Assembly (NCBI GenBank): GCA_009918225.1
Contig: RGEP01000028.1
Coordinates: 1-13,097, forward strand
From: Betaproteobacteria bacterium
GTDB taxonomy: Bacteria; Pseudomonadota; Gammaproteobacteria; Burkholderiales; Burkholderiaceae_C
DNA length: 13,097 bases
Reading direction: 5' to 3'
Shown here: positions 1 to 7,054 of the stretch, piece by piece
How positions within the stretch are numbered: the first letter of the stretch is position 1
How the letters are laid out: every line of letters begins with the position of its first letter
Position numbers and translations under genes: made by a program
The notes under the pieces: model-generated
What the model was told of the DNA's origin: nothing
Database searches by the model: none
What the model saw: the letters and a program-made list of their open reading frames with translations, nothing else

Positions 1-1
1 A

Positions 2-100
2 CCCGCTGACCCTCAATCTCGCGGGATGAAGAGGGTCTTGGGCTATCGGTTGGAGACTTGTCCCTGCTGTGGGCAGCAGCACATCCGCACCCTTTGCTGA
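2..100 (+). pseudogene. C-terminal tail of a possible IS91-type transposase (cut by the window edge)
   Basis: A reading frame is open from the window edge and stops with TGA at 98-100. Its last 24 residues, starting at the Met codon at 26, read MKRVLGYRLETCPCCGQQHI and then RTLC. A basic stretch 'KRV(F/L)G' followed by 'ETC..CG' resembles the C-terminal zinc-ribbon edge of IS91-family transposases. In those proteins further residues (GGKLRVIA-like) normally follow, so this copy appears to end early. The visible part is too short to be sure. It could instead be the end of an unrelated small zinc-ribbon protein. The upstream part of the gene lies outside the window. Confidence 0.3.
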
Positions 101-369
101 TCGATCCCAACGTATGTTCCCTCGACCGTCGCGTCGAATTTCTTGCGAGCCTGTTCGCACAGCGGATCGCTACATCAACTCGATGCCTTCGAGATCATTG
201 GATTCGTAAGGAAGGCTAGAGGCTCATGCGCCGCTAGTGAAAAGCTGTGGCCAGCCTACCCCTTCTCGACGATAGGGCCGCAAGTTGACTTGATCTGCTT
301 CGGCGAGGTAGCCTTCAGGGCAGATTGGGCTGCTTGTCCCAATCCTGTCCCACTAACCCAAGGGATGTG
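101..369. other. Unassigned, lower-GC stretch between transposase tail and pntB stub
   Basis: No gene is supported here. An open frame at 143-418 has no recognisable family and runs out of frame through the pntB stub, so I treat it as chance. The base composition is visibly less GC-rich than the rest of the window. A small hairpin (TGCGA at 144-148, TCGCA at 155-159, six-base loop) is followed by AGCG/CGCT at 161-164 and 168-171. Such hairpins occur near the ends of rolling-circle IS91-type elements, but I cannot place an element end. The stretch may be the remains of an insertion or deletion event. Confidence 0.4.
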
Positions 370-543
370 GGCATTCCAGAGGATGCTGCCGCCTACAAGG
401 CCAAGACCATCATCGTGAACAAGCGCTCGATGGCCGCGGGCTATGCGGGCCTGGACAACGAGCTCTTCTACATGGACAAGACCATGATGGTGTTCGGGGA
501 CGCCAAGAAGGTTGTGGAAGACATGGTCAAGGCCGTCGAGTGA
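370..543 (+). pseudogene. pntB: 3' remnant of pntB, NAD(P) transhydrogenase beta subunit
   Basis: PntB is the membrane subunit of the proton-translocating transhydrogenase. Its C-terminal domain III binds NADP(H). Only the last ~50 residues remain. They include YKAKTIIVNKRSM, GYAGLDN, ELFYMDKTMM and VFGDAKKVVEDMVKA, ending at TGA 541-543. These match the end of the NADP-binding domain, where the KRSM...GYAG and LFGDAK motifs are conserved (E. coli has VFKRSM, GYAG, LFGDAK). Family members have about 460-480 residues, so nearly 90% is missing. Clear similarity begins around 385-394. The preceding in-frame residues from 325 do not look like PntB, which puts a breakpoint at roughly 370-394. No pntA or start signal is present. 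A functional product is not expected. Confidence 0.8.
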
Positions 544-560
544 TTCCCGGCTAGGGGTTT

Positions 561-1826
561 GCGTATGTGTTCATGGGCAACCGGTACCGCTTCTCACAGA
601 TTGACGCGTGGTCGCGCGCCATGGCCGCGTACCTGCAATCGCTGGGGCTGGCCGCCGGTGACCGCGTGGCGGTGATGCTGCCCAATGTGCCGCAGTACCC
701 GGTGGCCGTGGCCGGCATCCTGCGCGCGGGCTATGTGGTGGTGAACGTGAACCCCCTGTACACGCCGCGCGAGTTGGAGCATCAGCTCAAAGACTCCGGG
801 GCACAGGCCATCATCATCTTGGAGAACTTTGCGGCCACGCTGCAGCAGGTGCTGGAGCGGGTGCCCACACGCCACATTGTGTTGGCGGCCATGGGCGACC
901 TGCTGGGCCTGGTCAAGGGAACCCTGGTGAACTACGTGGTGCGCAACAAGCGCAAGCTGGTGCCGGCGTTTTCGCTGCCGCAAGCCGTGGGTTTCAAGGC
1001 GGCCCTCAAACAAGGCCAGGTGCGCCCGGTGCGGCCCACGGCGGTGGGCCCGGACGATGTGGCGGTGCTGCAGTACACCGGGGGCACCACGGGGGTGAGC
1101 AAGGGCGCCGTGCTGCTGCACCGCAACCTGGTGGCCAACCTGCTGCAGGCCGAAGCCTGGTACCAACCGGCGCTGAAGAAGATCCCCGACGGCGAGCAGA
1201 TCGTCACGGTGTGCGCGCTGCCCCTGTATCACATCTTCGCCTTCAACGCGAACATGCTGCTGGCCATGCACATGGGCGGCTGCAACATCTTGATTCCCAA
1301 TGCGCGCGACATTCCGGCCCTGCTCAAGGCTTTGTCGACCGAGCGCTTCCACAGCTTCCCAGCGGTCAACACCCTGTTCAATGCGATTGCCAACCACCCC
1401 GACTTTGCAACGGTGAACTGGAGTTCGCTCAAGATCAGCGTGGGTGGCGGCATGGCGGTGCAAAGCGGCACGGCCAAGCTGTGGCTCGAGAAAACCGGAT
1501 GCCCCATCGTCGAGGCCTATGGCCTGTCGGAGACCTCGCCGGCGGCGACCTGCAACCCGGTGGACGCCACGGCTTGGACCGGCAGCATTGGCCTGCCCAT
1601 GCCCAACACCGACATCACCTTGCTCGACGATGAGGGCCATCCCGTGGCCGTCGGAGCGGTGAAGGTGGTGGTGGTCAAGCGCGACCCGGCGCTGACCGAA
1701 GACAGCGTGCGCCAGTGGTGCGAAACGAACCTGACCGGCTACAAGCGCCCCAAGGTGGTGGAGTTCCGCCAAGAGCTGCCCAAGACCCCAGTGGGCAAGA
1801 TTCTGCGGCGAGAGTTGCGGGGGTGA
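561..1826 (+). pseudogene. fadD: Decayed fadD-type long-chain fatty acyl-CoA ligase (5' truncated, internal deletion)
   Basis: FadD activates fatty acids to acyl-CoA through an acyl-adenylate. Counting from the GTG at 567, 419 codons remain against about 560 in the family. The P-loop YTGGTTGVSKGA (170-181), LPLYHIFA, the acyl-site motif YGLSETSP (318-325) and the C-terminal PKTPVGKILRREL with its catalytic Lys are present. Two parts are missing. The first ~42 residues are gone: similarity begins at about 561, in frame, just before MGNRYRFSQID, and a stop (TAG, 552-554) precedes it. About 93 residues are also missing at 'PVAVG|AVKVV' (around 1650-1658), including the TGD, DRKKD and SGFNVYPNE motifs. 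The deletion is in frame. Without these motifs adenylation should not work, so I call a pseudogene. The frame ends in GTGA, which overlaps the start of mtnN. Confidence 0.8.
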
Positions 1827-2671
1827 CGCGGGCAAGCTCGGGCGTGAGCCCCGTGGGGGTTGCTGCGCGTACTGGGCCTACTGTGCCCACTGGTCATGCT
1901 GGGCATGCTGAGCCCACCCGGCTGCTGGGCATCGTCAGCGCCCTGCCCGAAGAGCTGGCGGCCATTCTGGAGATGGTGGAGGCACCGCAGACCACGGAAG
2001 TGGCGGGGCGGCGCCTGCACCGCGGCCATCTGCAAGGGCACGAGGTGGTGCTCACGCTCAGCGGCATGGGCAAGGTGGCCACGGCGCTGACGACCACCCT
2101 GCTGATCGAGCGCTTCGGCGTGGGGGGCTTGTTGTTTTCTGGGGTGGCCGGCGGCCTGGGCCCCGGGGTGCAGGTGGGTGACGTGGTGCTGGCACGCACC
2201 CTGATGCAGCACGACCTGGATGCCTCGCCCTTGTGCCCACGCTACCAAGTACCCGACCTGGGCATGGACGAGCTGCCCACCGACCCCACCCTGCGCGCAG
2301 CCCTGGCTGCAGCGGCCCAAGCGGTGGTGCAAGCCCCTCCTGCAGCGGCCGCGGCTTTTGGCTTGAAGCAGCCTGCGGTGCATGAGGGCCTGGTGATCAG
2401 CGGGGACCGCTTCATCGCGTCTTCGGCCCAAGCAGCCACGCTGCTGGCGGAGCTGCCACGGGCGCTGGCCGTGGAAATGGAAGGCGCTGCCATGGCCCAG
2501 GTGTGCGCGGCGTATCGCCTGCCCTGTGCCGTGCTGCGCTTGGTGTCGGACCGGGCGGACGACCACGCGCATGTGGACTTTCAGCGCTTTTTGACCGAAG
2601 TGGCTTCGCCCATGAGCCGGGAGATCATCGCGCGCGCCGTGGCCGCTTGGGCGCAGCCTGCGCCGCGCTGA
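1823..2671 (+). CDS. mtnN: 5'-methylthioadenosine/S-adenosylhomocysteine nucleosidase
   Basis: Cytoplasmic enzyme that cleaves adenine from methylthioadenosine and S-adenosylhomocysteine, clearing by-products of methylation and polyamine synthesis. The family fold is visible: LLGIVSALPEEL (residues 34-45, with the first catalytic Glu), SGMGKVATA (80-88), FSGVAGGLGPGVQVGDVV, QHDLD, GLVISGDRF, VEMEG (217-221, ribose-binding Met-Glu) and SDRADD (242-247, with the catalytic Asp). All key residues appear intact. No ATG is available near the start. I chose GTG 1823 because it overlaps the fadD stop (GTGA) and has GAGAG at 1810-1814. It gives 282 residues, about 50 more than E. coli MtnN. GTG 1883 is a plausible shorter start, leaving 13 residues before the conserved domain. 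Expression may depend on translation through the broken fadD frame. Confidence 0.88.
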   Translation: MTRASSGVSPVGVAARTGPTVPTGHAGHAEPTRLLGIVSALPEELAAILEMVEAPQTTEVAGRRLHRGHLQGHEVVLTLSGMGKVATALTTTLLIERFGVGGLLFSGVAGGLGPGVQVGDVVLARTLMQHDLDASPLCPRYQVPDLGMDELPTDPTLRAALAAAAQAVVQAPPAAAAAFGLKQPAVHEGLVISGDRFIASSAQAATLLAELPRALAVEMEGAAMAQVCAAYRLPCAVLRLVSDRADDHAHVDFQRFLTEVASPMSREIIARAVAAWAQPAPR

Positions 2672-2736
2672 AGCCGCGCAGCCGCCTCGGCCAAGGGCCC
2701 GGCCATGAGGCATGATGGGCGCCAGGCACGAGCACG

Positions 2737-3549
2737 ATGAACCCACGACTGTTTTCCGAGGCCCCCAGCGCGCCGGCCTGGCGAGCGGGTGAAACCTTTG
2801 CATTGCCGCCCACGGCGGCCCGACATGTACAGGTGCTGCGGCTGCAGCCAGGCTCGGCGCTGACCCTGTTCAACGGCAGCGGCGGGCAGTGGCAGGCCGA
2901 GGTGCTGCGCATGGGCCGACACGAGGTGGAGGTGCGCTTGCTGAAGCATGAGGCCGTGGAACGGGAATTGCCGCTGGCCGTGACCCTGGCCATCGGCATG
3001 CCGGCCAACGACCGGATGGACGACCTGGTGGAAAAGGCCACCGAGCTGGGCGCCTCTGGCATCGTGCCCTTGGTGAGCGAGCGCTCGGTACTGAGGCTGT
3101 CGGGCGAACGGGCCACGAAACGCCAGGCCCATTGGCAGGCCGTGGCCGTGGCCGCCAGCGAGCAGTGCGGACGCAACCGGGTGCCGGTGGTGCACCCCGT
3201 GCAGGCCTTGGACGCCTTCCTGGGGCAGGGGTCTGTTGGCGAGGTGAGCGCCCGCTGGCAACTGAGCCTGGCCCCCGCGGCCACCTCCTTGGTCGATGCG
3301 TGTTTTCTCGATTTTCCAGTGGATTTATTGAAAGCAAGCGCCCACTTGTGTGTGCTCAGCGGCCCGGAAGGCGGCTTGTCCACGGTCGAGCAGGCGCGCG
3401 CGCAACAGGCCGGCTACCGCCCGGTGAGCCTGGGCCCACGAACCCTAAGGGCCGACACGGCCCCGCTGGCAGCGCTGGCGGCCGTGACGGTGCTGGCTGG
3501 ACGGGGCACAGCGCCGGCGCCAAGCGCAGGTCAGGGGGCTGCTGCATGA
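2737..3549 (+). CDS. rsmE: 16S rRNA (uracil-1498-N3)-methyltransferase RsmE
   Basis: RsmE methylates N3 of U1498 in 16S rRNA of the assembled 30S subunit, using S-adenosylmethionine. It is a SPOUT-class (knotted) enzyme. The N-terminal PUA-like domain covers residues 1-75 (HVQVLRLQPG, LFNGSGGQW). The methyltransferase domain follows with EKATELG (99-105), SERSV, SEQCGR (141-146), SGPEGGLS (208-215) and the knot loop LGPRTLRADTAPLAAL (232-247). At 270 residues it is slightly longer than E. coli RsmE (243), partly because of an Ala/Gly/Pro-rich tail after residue 257. The start is ATG 2737; no strong ribosome-binding site is visible. It lies 65 bases after mtnN, and its stop overlaps the ATG of the next gene by four bases (ATGA), which suggests translational coupling with the transporter. 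Confidence 0.93.
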   Translation: MNPRLFSEAPSAPAWRAGETFALPPTAARHVQVLRLQPGSALTLFNGSGGQWQAEVLRMGRHEVEVRLLKHEAVERELPLAVTLAIGMPANDRMDDLVEKATELGASGIVPLVSERSVLRLSGERATKRQAHWQAVAVAASEQCGRNRVPVVHPVQALDAFLGQGSVGEVSARWQLSLAPAATSLVDACFLDFPVDLLKASAHLCVLSGPEGGLSTVEQARAQQAGYRPVSLGPRTLRADTAPLAALAAVTVLAGRGTAPAPSAGQGAAA

Positions 3550-4721
3550 ACCGCCGTTTGGCCCTGCTCGTCTTCTGCCAAGGCTTGTTCATGACGAACA
3601 ACGTCACGTTCATCGCCATCAACGGCCTGGTGGGCTTTGCCTTGGCGCCGGTGGCCTGGATGGCCACGCTGCCGGTCACCGGTTATGTGGCCGGCGGCGC
3701 GCTGGCCACGGGCTTGGTGGGGCGGCACCAACGGCGCTATGGGCGGCAGAAGACCTTCATGATCGGGCTGGCGGTGGCCATCCTGAGTGCGGGCGCCTGT
3801 GCCTGGGCCGCGATCAGCCAGAACTTTTGGCTCTTGAACATCGCCACCTTGGCTGCGGGCTACTACAACGCCAATGGCGCGCTGTACCGCTTTGCCGCGG
3901 TGGAGTTGGTGGAAGAGGCCCACAAGGAAAAGGCGATCTCCTGGGTTTTGGCCGGCGGGGTGATGGGCGCCTTTGCCGGGCCCAATCTGGCTTCAGGTGC
4001 GCGCGATGCGCTGGCCGATGCACCCTTCGCTGGCGCCTATGTGGCCCTCATGGGCGTGGGCTTGCTGGGGCTCTTGGTGATGTCGCGCCTGCGCTTTCCG
4101 GCCCTGCCGGGTCAGGGACTTGCAACGCCGCAGGGGCGCTCCTTGGGGGAGATCGTGCGCCAACCGCTGTTCATCATTGCGGCGGCGGGCTGTGCAATCG
4201 GCTTTGGCATCATGAACCTGCTGATGGCGGCCACGCCCATTGCCATGTCGCAGTGTGCGCACCCCTTCAAAGAGGCCGCCTTCGTGCTCGAGTGGCATGT
4301 GCTGGGCATGTTCGTACCCAGTTTCTTCACGGGCAAGCTGATCAAGCGATACGGCGTGCTGCCCATCATGAGTGCCGGGTTGGCCCTCAACGTGTTTTGC
4401 GTAGCATTTGCGCTCTCCGGCGAAGACGTCATGCACTTCTTCGTGGCCTTGCTGGCCTTGGGAGTGGGCTGGAACTTCCTGTACATCGGTGGCAGCACCC
4501 TGGCCACACAAGCCTGGCGGCCTGAGGAAAAGACCCGGGCACAGGCCGCTCTGGACTTCTGCGTGTACGCCACGATGACGCTGACCTCCTTCAGCTCCGG
4601 CGCGCTGGTGACCACCGGGGGCTGGACCTCGATGAACCTGGGGGCGCTGCTGCCGCTGGCCCTGATGGGGGCTGCACTGCTGTGGTTGCGGCAGGTTCAG
4701 CGCGTGCCGCAGGCGGGCTGA
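3546..4721 (+). CDS. Major facilitator superfamily transporter, substrate unknown
   Basis: Predicted inner-membrane secondary transporter of 391 residues. It is strongly hydrophobic throughout, with about 12 membrane segments, the first at roughly residues 5-33 (LALLVFCQGLFMTNN). The cytoplasmic loop between segments 2 and 3 carries a motif A variant, GRHQRRYGRQ (59-68), repeated in the second half as GKLIKRYG. In both copies the usual Asp is replaced by a basic residue, which is unusual. YYNANGALYRFAAVELV and PEEKTRAQAALDF are further loop/helix signatures typical of MFS proteins of this general type. I cannot assign a substrate. The ATG at 3546 overlaps the rsmE stop, so this start is well supported; open frame further upstream is a shadow of rsmE. 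The stop is followed by a short convergent intergenic gap. Confidence 0.85.
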   Translation: MNRRLALLVFCQGLFMTNNVTFIAINGLVGFALAPVAWMATLPVTGYVAGGALATGLVGRHQRRYGRQKTFMIGLAVAILSAGACAWAAISQNFWLLNIATLAAGYYNANGALYRFAAVELVEEAHKEKAISWVLAGGVMGAFAGPNLASGARDALADAPFAGAYVALMGVGLLGLLVMSRLRFPALPGQGLATPQGRSLGEIVRQPLFIIAAAGCAIGFGIMNLLMAATPIAMSQCAHPFKEAAFVLEWHVLGMFVPSFFTGKLIKRYGVLPIMSAGLALNVFCVAFALSGEDVMHFFVALLALGVGWNFLYIGGSTLATQAWRPEEKTRAQAALDFCVYATMTLTSFSSGALVTTGGWTSMNLGALLPLALMGAALLWLRQVQRVPQAG

Positions 4722-4722
4722 A

Positions 4723-4769
4723 CGCAAGGGGCATCGGCTGCATCCTTGCGGGCCGGGCCGGGGTTTTTT
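4723..4769 (+). terminator. Possible intrinsic terminator after the MFS gene
   Basis: A perfect seven-base inverted repeat (CGCAAGG 4723-4729, CCTTGCG 4744-4750) begins two bases after the transporter stop. It is followed by a GC-rich run and six T at 4764-4769. The T run is 13 bases from the stem, farther than in a classic terminator, so the call is tentative. It lies in the 58-base gap between convergent genes, where termination is expected. Confidence 0.35.
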
Positions 4770-4779
4770 GCCACGGCCT

Positions 4780-5661
4780 TCAATCTTGCAGGCGGTGGCG
4801 CGCTTCCCAGGCTTGCAGGGCCTGCTTGCGCACCGGTCCCCAGCGGTATTGGCCGATCTCGGCTGATTCACGGATAACGCGGTGGCAGGGCACCAGCACG
4901 GCCACGGTGTTGGCCGCCATGGCCGTGCCCACCGCGCGCGCGGCCTTGGCTTGGCCGCAGCGGCGGGCCAGTTCAGCATACGACAGCACCTGCCCGGGTT
5001 CTGTTCTGACCAAGGCCTCCCACACCTTGAGCTGAAACGGCGTGCCGCGCAACAAAAGGCGGGCGCGCGGCTGCGGGGCGAAGGCTTGGGCCAGGGCCGA
5101 GGTGACCGCGGCCTGTGCGTGAACCCAGGTGGCCCGAGGCCACAGGCCACGCATCTCTTGCTCTTGCTGCGGGTTGGGCTGGTCGCCCAAACTCAGGTGG
5201 CACAGGCCCCTGGGCGACAGGGCGGCCAAGCCCCAGCCCACCGGTGTGGGCGCCCAGCCCCAGGACAGCGCCAGGCCCGCGCCGCCTTGGCGGGCCTCGC
5301 CCGGGGTCATGGCCTCCCACTGGATGAGCAGGTCGTGCAAACGGCCGCCACCGCTCAAGCCCGCAGCGTGCGCCGCATCCAAAACCGTGGCGCCTTCGCG
5401 CAGCTCGGCCAAGGCGCGTTCCTTGGTGAGGAACTGCAGGAAGCGCTTGGGCGAAATGCCGGCCCATTCTTGGAAGACGCGCTGAAGGTGAAAGGGGCTG
5501 AGCCCAACTGCCTGCCCCAGTTCTTCCAGTGAGGGGCCACCCTTGGCACTGTTGGCCGCGGCCGATAGGTGCGCGATCACGCGTGCAACGGTGGCGTACT
5601 GGGCTTGTCGGTGCGAGTGCTCAAGCAGGGGCGAGGCGGCGGGTGGGGAAGCGGTGTTCAT
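4780..5661 (-). CDS. ada: AraC-type HTH / methylated-DNA--protein-cysteine methyltransferase (Ada-like, no N-terminal sensor)
   Basis: Repairs O6-methylguanine by moving the methyl group to its own cysteine (suicide enzyme). Residues ~20-120 form an AraC-type helix-turn-helix (SLEELGQAVGLSPFHLQRVF, then FLTKERALAELREG and VLDAAHAAGLSGGGRLHDL). The C-terminal alkyltransferase domain (~205-293) contains GTPFQLKVWEAL, SYAELARRCG, the active-site PCHRVI with Cys259, and an IGQYRWG loop. E. coli Ada has 354 residues and an N-terminal zinc/Cys38 methylphosphotriester sensor. That domain is absent here, so this protein joins a DNA-binding domain to the repair domain but lacks the known activation switch. 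Whether it regulates genes is uncertain. It is last in the minus-strand block, 101 bases after the RNA methyltransferase gene, and converges on the MFS gene. Confidence 0.88.
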   Translation of the reverse strand: MNTASPPAASPLLEHSHRQAQYATVARVIAHLSAAANSAKGGPSLEELGQAVGLSPFHLQRVFQEWAGISPKRFLQFLTKERALAELREGATVLDAAHAAGLSGGGRLHDLLIQWEAMTPGEARQGGAGLALSWGWAPTPVGWGLAALSPRGLCHLSLGDQPNPQQEQEMRGLWPRATWVHAQAAVTSALAQAFAPQPRARLLLRGTPFQLKVWEALVRTEPGQVLSYAELARRCGQAKAARAVGTAMAANTVAVLVPCHRVIRESAEIGQYRWGPVRKQALQAWEARHRLQD

Positions 5662-5743
5662 GCGCAGCAGTGTGCAAGGGCCGGCTCAGAAAATCGACCC
5701 GCTTCTTGCGCTGGGCCGCTGGCAGCCGGCAGCCAGGCCCCCG

Positions 5744-5777
5744 AGCGGGCCGAGCCAGCGCCTTAGCGGGCCGAGCC
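5744..5777. repeat. 13-base direct repeat at the end of the RNA methyltransferase gene
   Basis: AGCGGGCCGAGCC occurs at 5744-5756 and again at 5765-5777, spaced 21 bases apart. The second copy includes the last codons (GSAR) of the methyltransferase gene on the minus strand. It is probably a small local duplication. I see no known function. Confidence 0.45.
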
Positions 5778-6980
5778 GGCCACCATATCGAAGCGAAACA
5801 GGCGGCATTCGATGGCGCCGTTGAACAGGGGCACTCGGCGGCTTTCTTTCAAACGCATCAGGCTGGGCAGCTTGAGTTCGGGTGTGAGCACCCAGGCCGA
5901 CCAACCTGCGTACTGGCGCTTCCAGTGGGCGGCCAGGCCTTCGTAGAAGACCGAGGCGTTTCCTTCTTCGAAGTGCTCACGGCTGCCCTGCCCCTTGGCG
6001 GCGATGCGCTCGCCATAGGGCGGGTTCATGACGATGGACCCGCGCGCGGCCGGCGCGGGCCGCTGCAAGGCGTCGGCCGTCTTGAATTGAATGGCATGGG
6101 CGACGCCGGCACGTTCGGCATTGCGTTGCGCGAAGTCGGTCATGCGAAAGCTCACATCGCCGGCCCACACGGCCACGCGGGGCGGGTGGATGGCCGAACG
6201 CGCTTGGGCTTTGAGGCGCTGCCAATCGGGCAGATGGGGCGCAAAGGGCGCGAGCTTTTCAAAAGCAAAGGCGCGTTGCAAACCGGGGGCCATGCCGCAG
6301 GTGATTTGAGCGGCTTCGATGGCGATGGTGCCCGCGCCGCAGCAAGGGTCGAGCAGGGGACCGTCTTCTTCTCGGCCTTGCCAGCCGGCTGCCGCCAACA
6401 TCGCCGCGGCCAGGGTTTCCTTCAACGGGGCCTCGCCCTTGACATCCACCCGGCCCCCGCGCGCATCGCGCCAGCCGCGTTTGAACAAGGCCTCGCCGCT
6501 CAGGTCCACATAGAGCATGAAGTCCTCGGGGCCCAGGTGCAAGACCAAGGGCAGGTGTGGGCGCTGCGTGTCCACGCTGGGGCGCGCGCCGGTCTTGTCG
6601 CGCAGCACATCGCACACGGCATCCTTGATGCGCAAGGTGGCGAAGTTCAGGCTCTTCAAGGGGCTGCGCCAGGCGCTGGTGTCCACACGCAAGGTTTGAT
6701 CGGGCGTGATCCAGGCAGGCCAGTCGACGTCGCAGACGGCGCGATAGAGGTCGTGTTCGTCACGGTAGGCGTCGCCCCGCAAGGGCCACAACACCCGTTG
6801 GGCCAAGCGGCTGTGCAGGTTCAGCTTCAGGGCCTCCAGTGGGCCGGCGGTGACGCACACGCCGCCTCGGCGCTCTTCAATGGGGACCGATGCCAACAGC
6901 GCACGGCACTCGGCCGCCAGCAAGGGCTCCACCCCCTGGGCACAGGGCAGAAAGATGGGAGCGCGGGTGTCAAGAGGCAT
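5763..6980 (-). CDS. rlmL: THUMP-domain SAM-dependent RNA methyltransferase (RlmL N-half type)
   Basis: Likely a 23S rRNA guanine-N2 methyltransferase, by relation to the N-terminal half of E. coli RlmL (m2G2445). The order is: ferredoxin-like/THUMP region at residues ~1-160, then a Rossmann methyltransferase domain with GWR...KGEAPLKETLAAAML (169-195), the SAM-binding DPCCGAGTIAIEAA (211-224) and the catalytic NPPYGER (319-325, the N-P-P-Y motif of base-amino methylases). The length of 405 residues fits a stand-alone enzyme. E. coli RlmL is ~700 residues because it is fused to RlmK, which is absent here. The start is ATG 6980; no clear ribosome-binding site is seen. The gene starts 74 bases after the rpoN stop, on the same strand. 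The exact rRNA target is inferred, not shown. Confidence 0.85.
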   Translation of the reverse strand: MPLDTRAPIFLPCAQGVEPLLAAECRALLASVPIEERRGGVCVTAGPLEALKLNLHSRLAQRVLWPLRGDAYRDEHDLYRAVCDVDWPAWITPDQTLRVDTSAWRSPLKSLNFATLRIKDAVCDVLRDKTGARPSVDTQRPHLPLVLHLGPEDFMLYVDLSGEALFKRGWRDARGGRVDVKGEAPLKETLAAAMLAAAGWQGREEDGPLLDPCCGAGTIAIEAAQITCGMAPGLQRAFAFEKLAPFAPHLPDWQRLKAQARSAIHPPRVAVWAGDVSFRMTDFAQRNAERAGVAHAIQFKTADALQRPAPAARGSIVMNPPYGERIAAKGQGSREHFEEGNASVFYEGLAAHWKRQYAGWSAWVLTPELKLPSLMRLKESRRVPLFNGAIECRLFRFDMVAGSAR

Positions 6981-7054
6981 GGGTCAAGTGTGGGGTGCGG
7001 GTGCGGGCCCGGGCCAGACAAAAGGCCTGTGGCGTGATCAAGGCCAGCGAGGGT

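Noticed and set aside
143..418. A 91-codon open frame near the left edge
   Set aside because: No recognisable family, and it runs in a different frame through the pntB remnant; probably chance.
594..1835. A 413-codon open frame on the minus strand opposite fadD
   Set aside because: His/Gln/Arg-rich shadow frame. The plus-strand frame carries clear ligase motifs.
3132..3545. Upstream extension of the MFS reading frame inside rsmE
   Set aside because: Arg/Gly-rich shadow of rsmE. The ATG at 3546 overlapping the rsmE stop gives a normal MFS N terminus.
5713..5740. A hairpin considered as a terminator before the ada-like gene
   Set aside because: No T run follows directly on the minus strand, only four T more than 15 bases away, so an intrinsic terminator is not supported.
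5529..7037. A 502-codon open frame on the plus strand
   Set aside because: Antisense to the THUMP methyltransferase and the start of the ada-like gene; no recognisable family and biased composition.
6981..7054. Possible terminator or promoter between rpoN and the RNA methyltransferase gene
   Set aside because: GC-rich sequence with no hairpin plus T run and no recognisable -35/-10 or -24/-12 pair.
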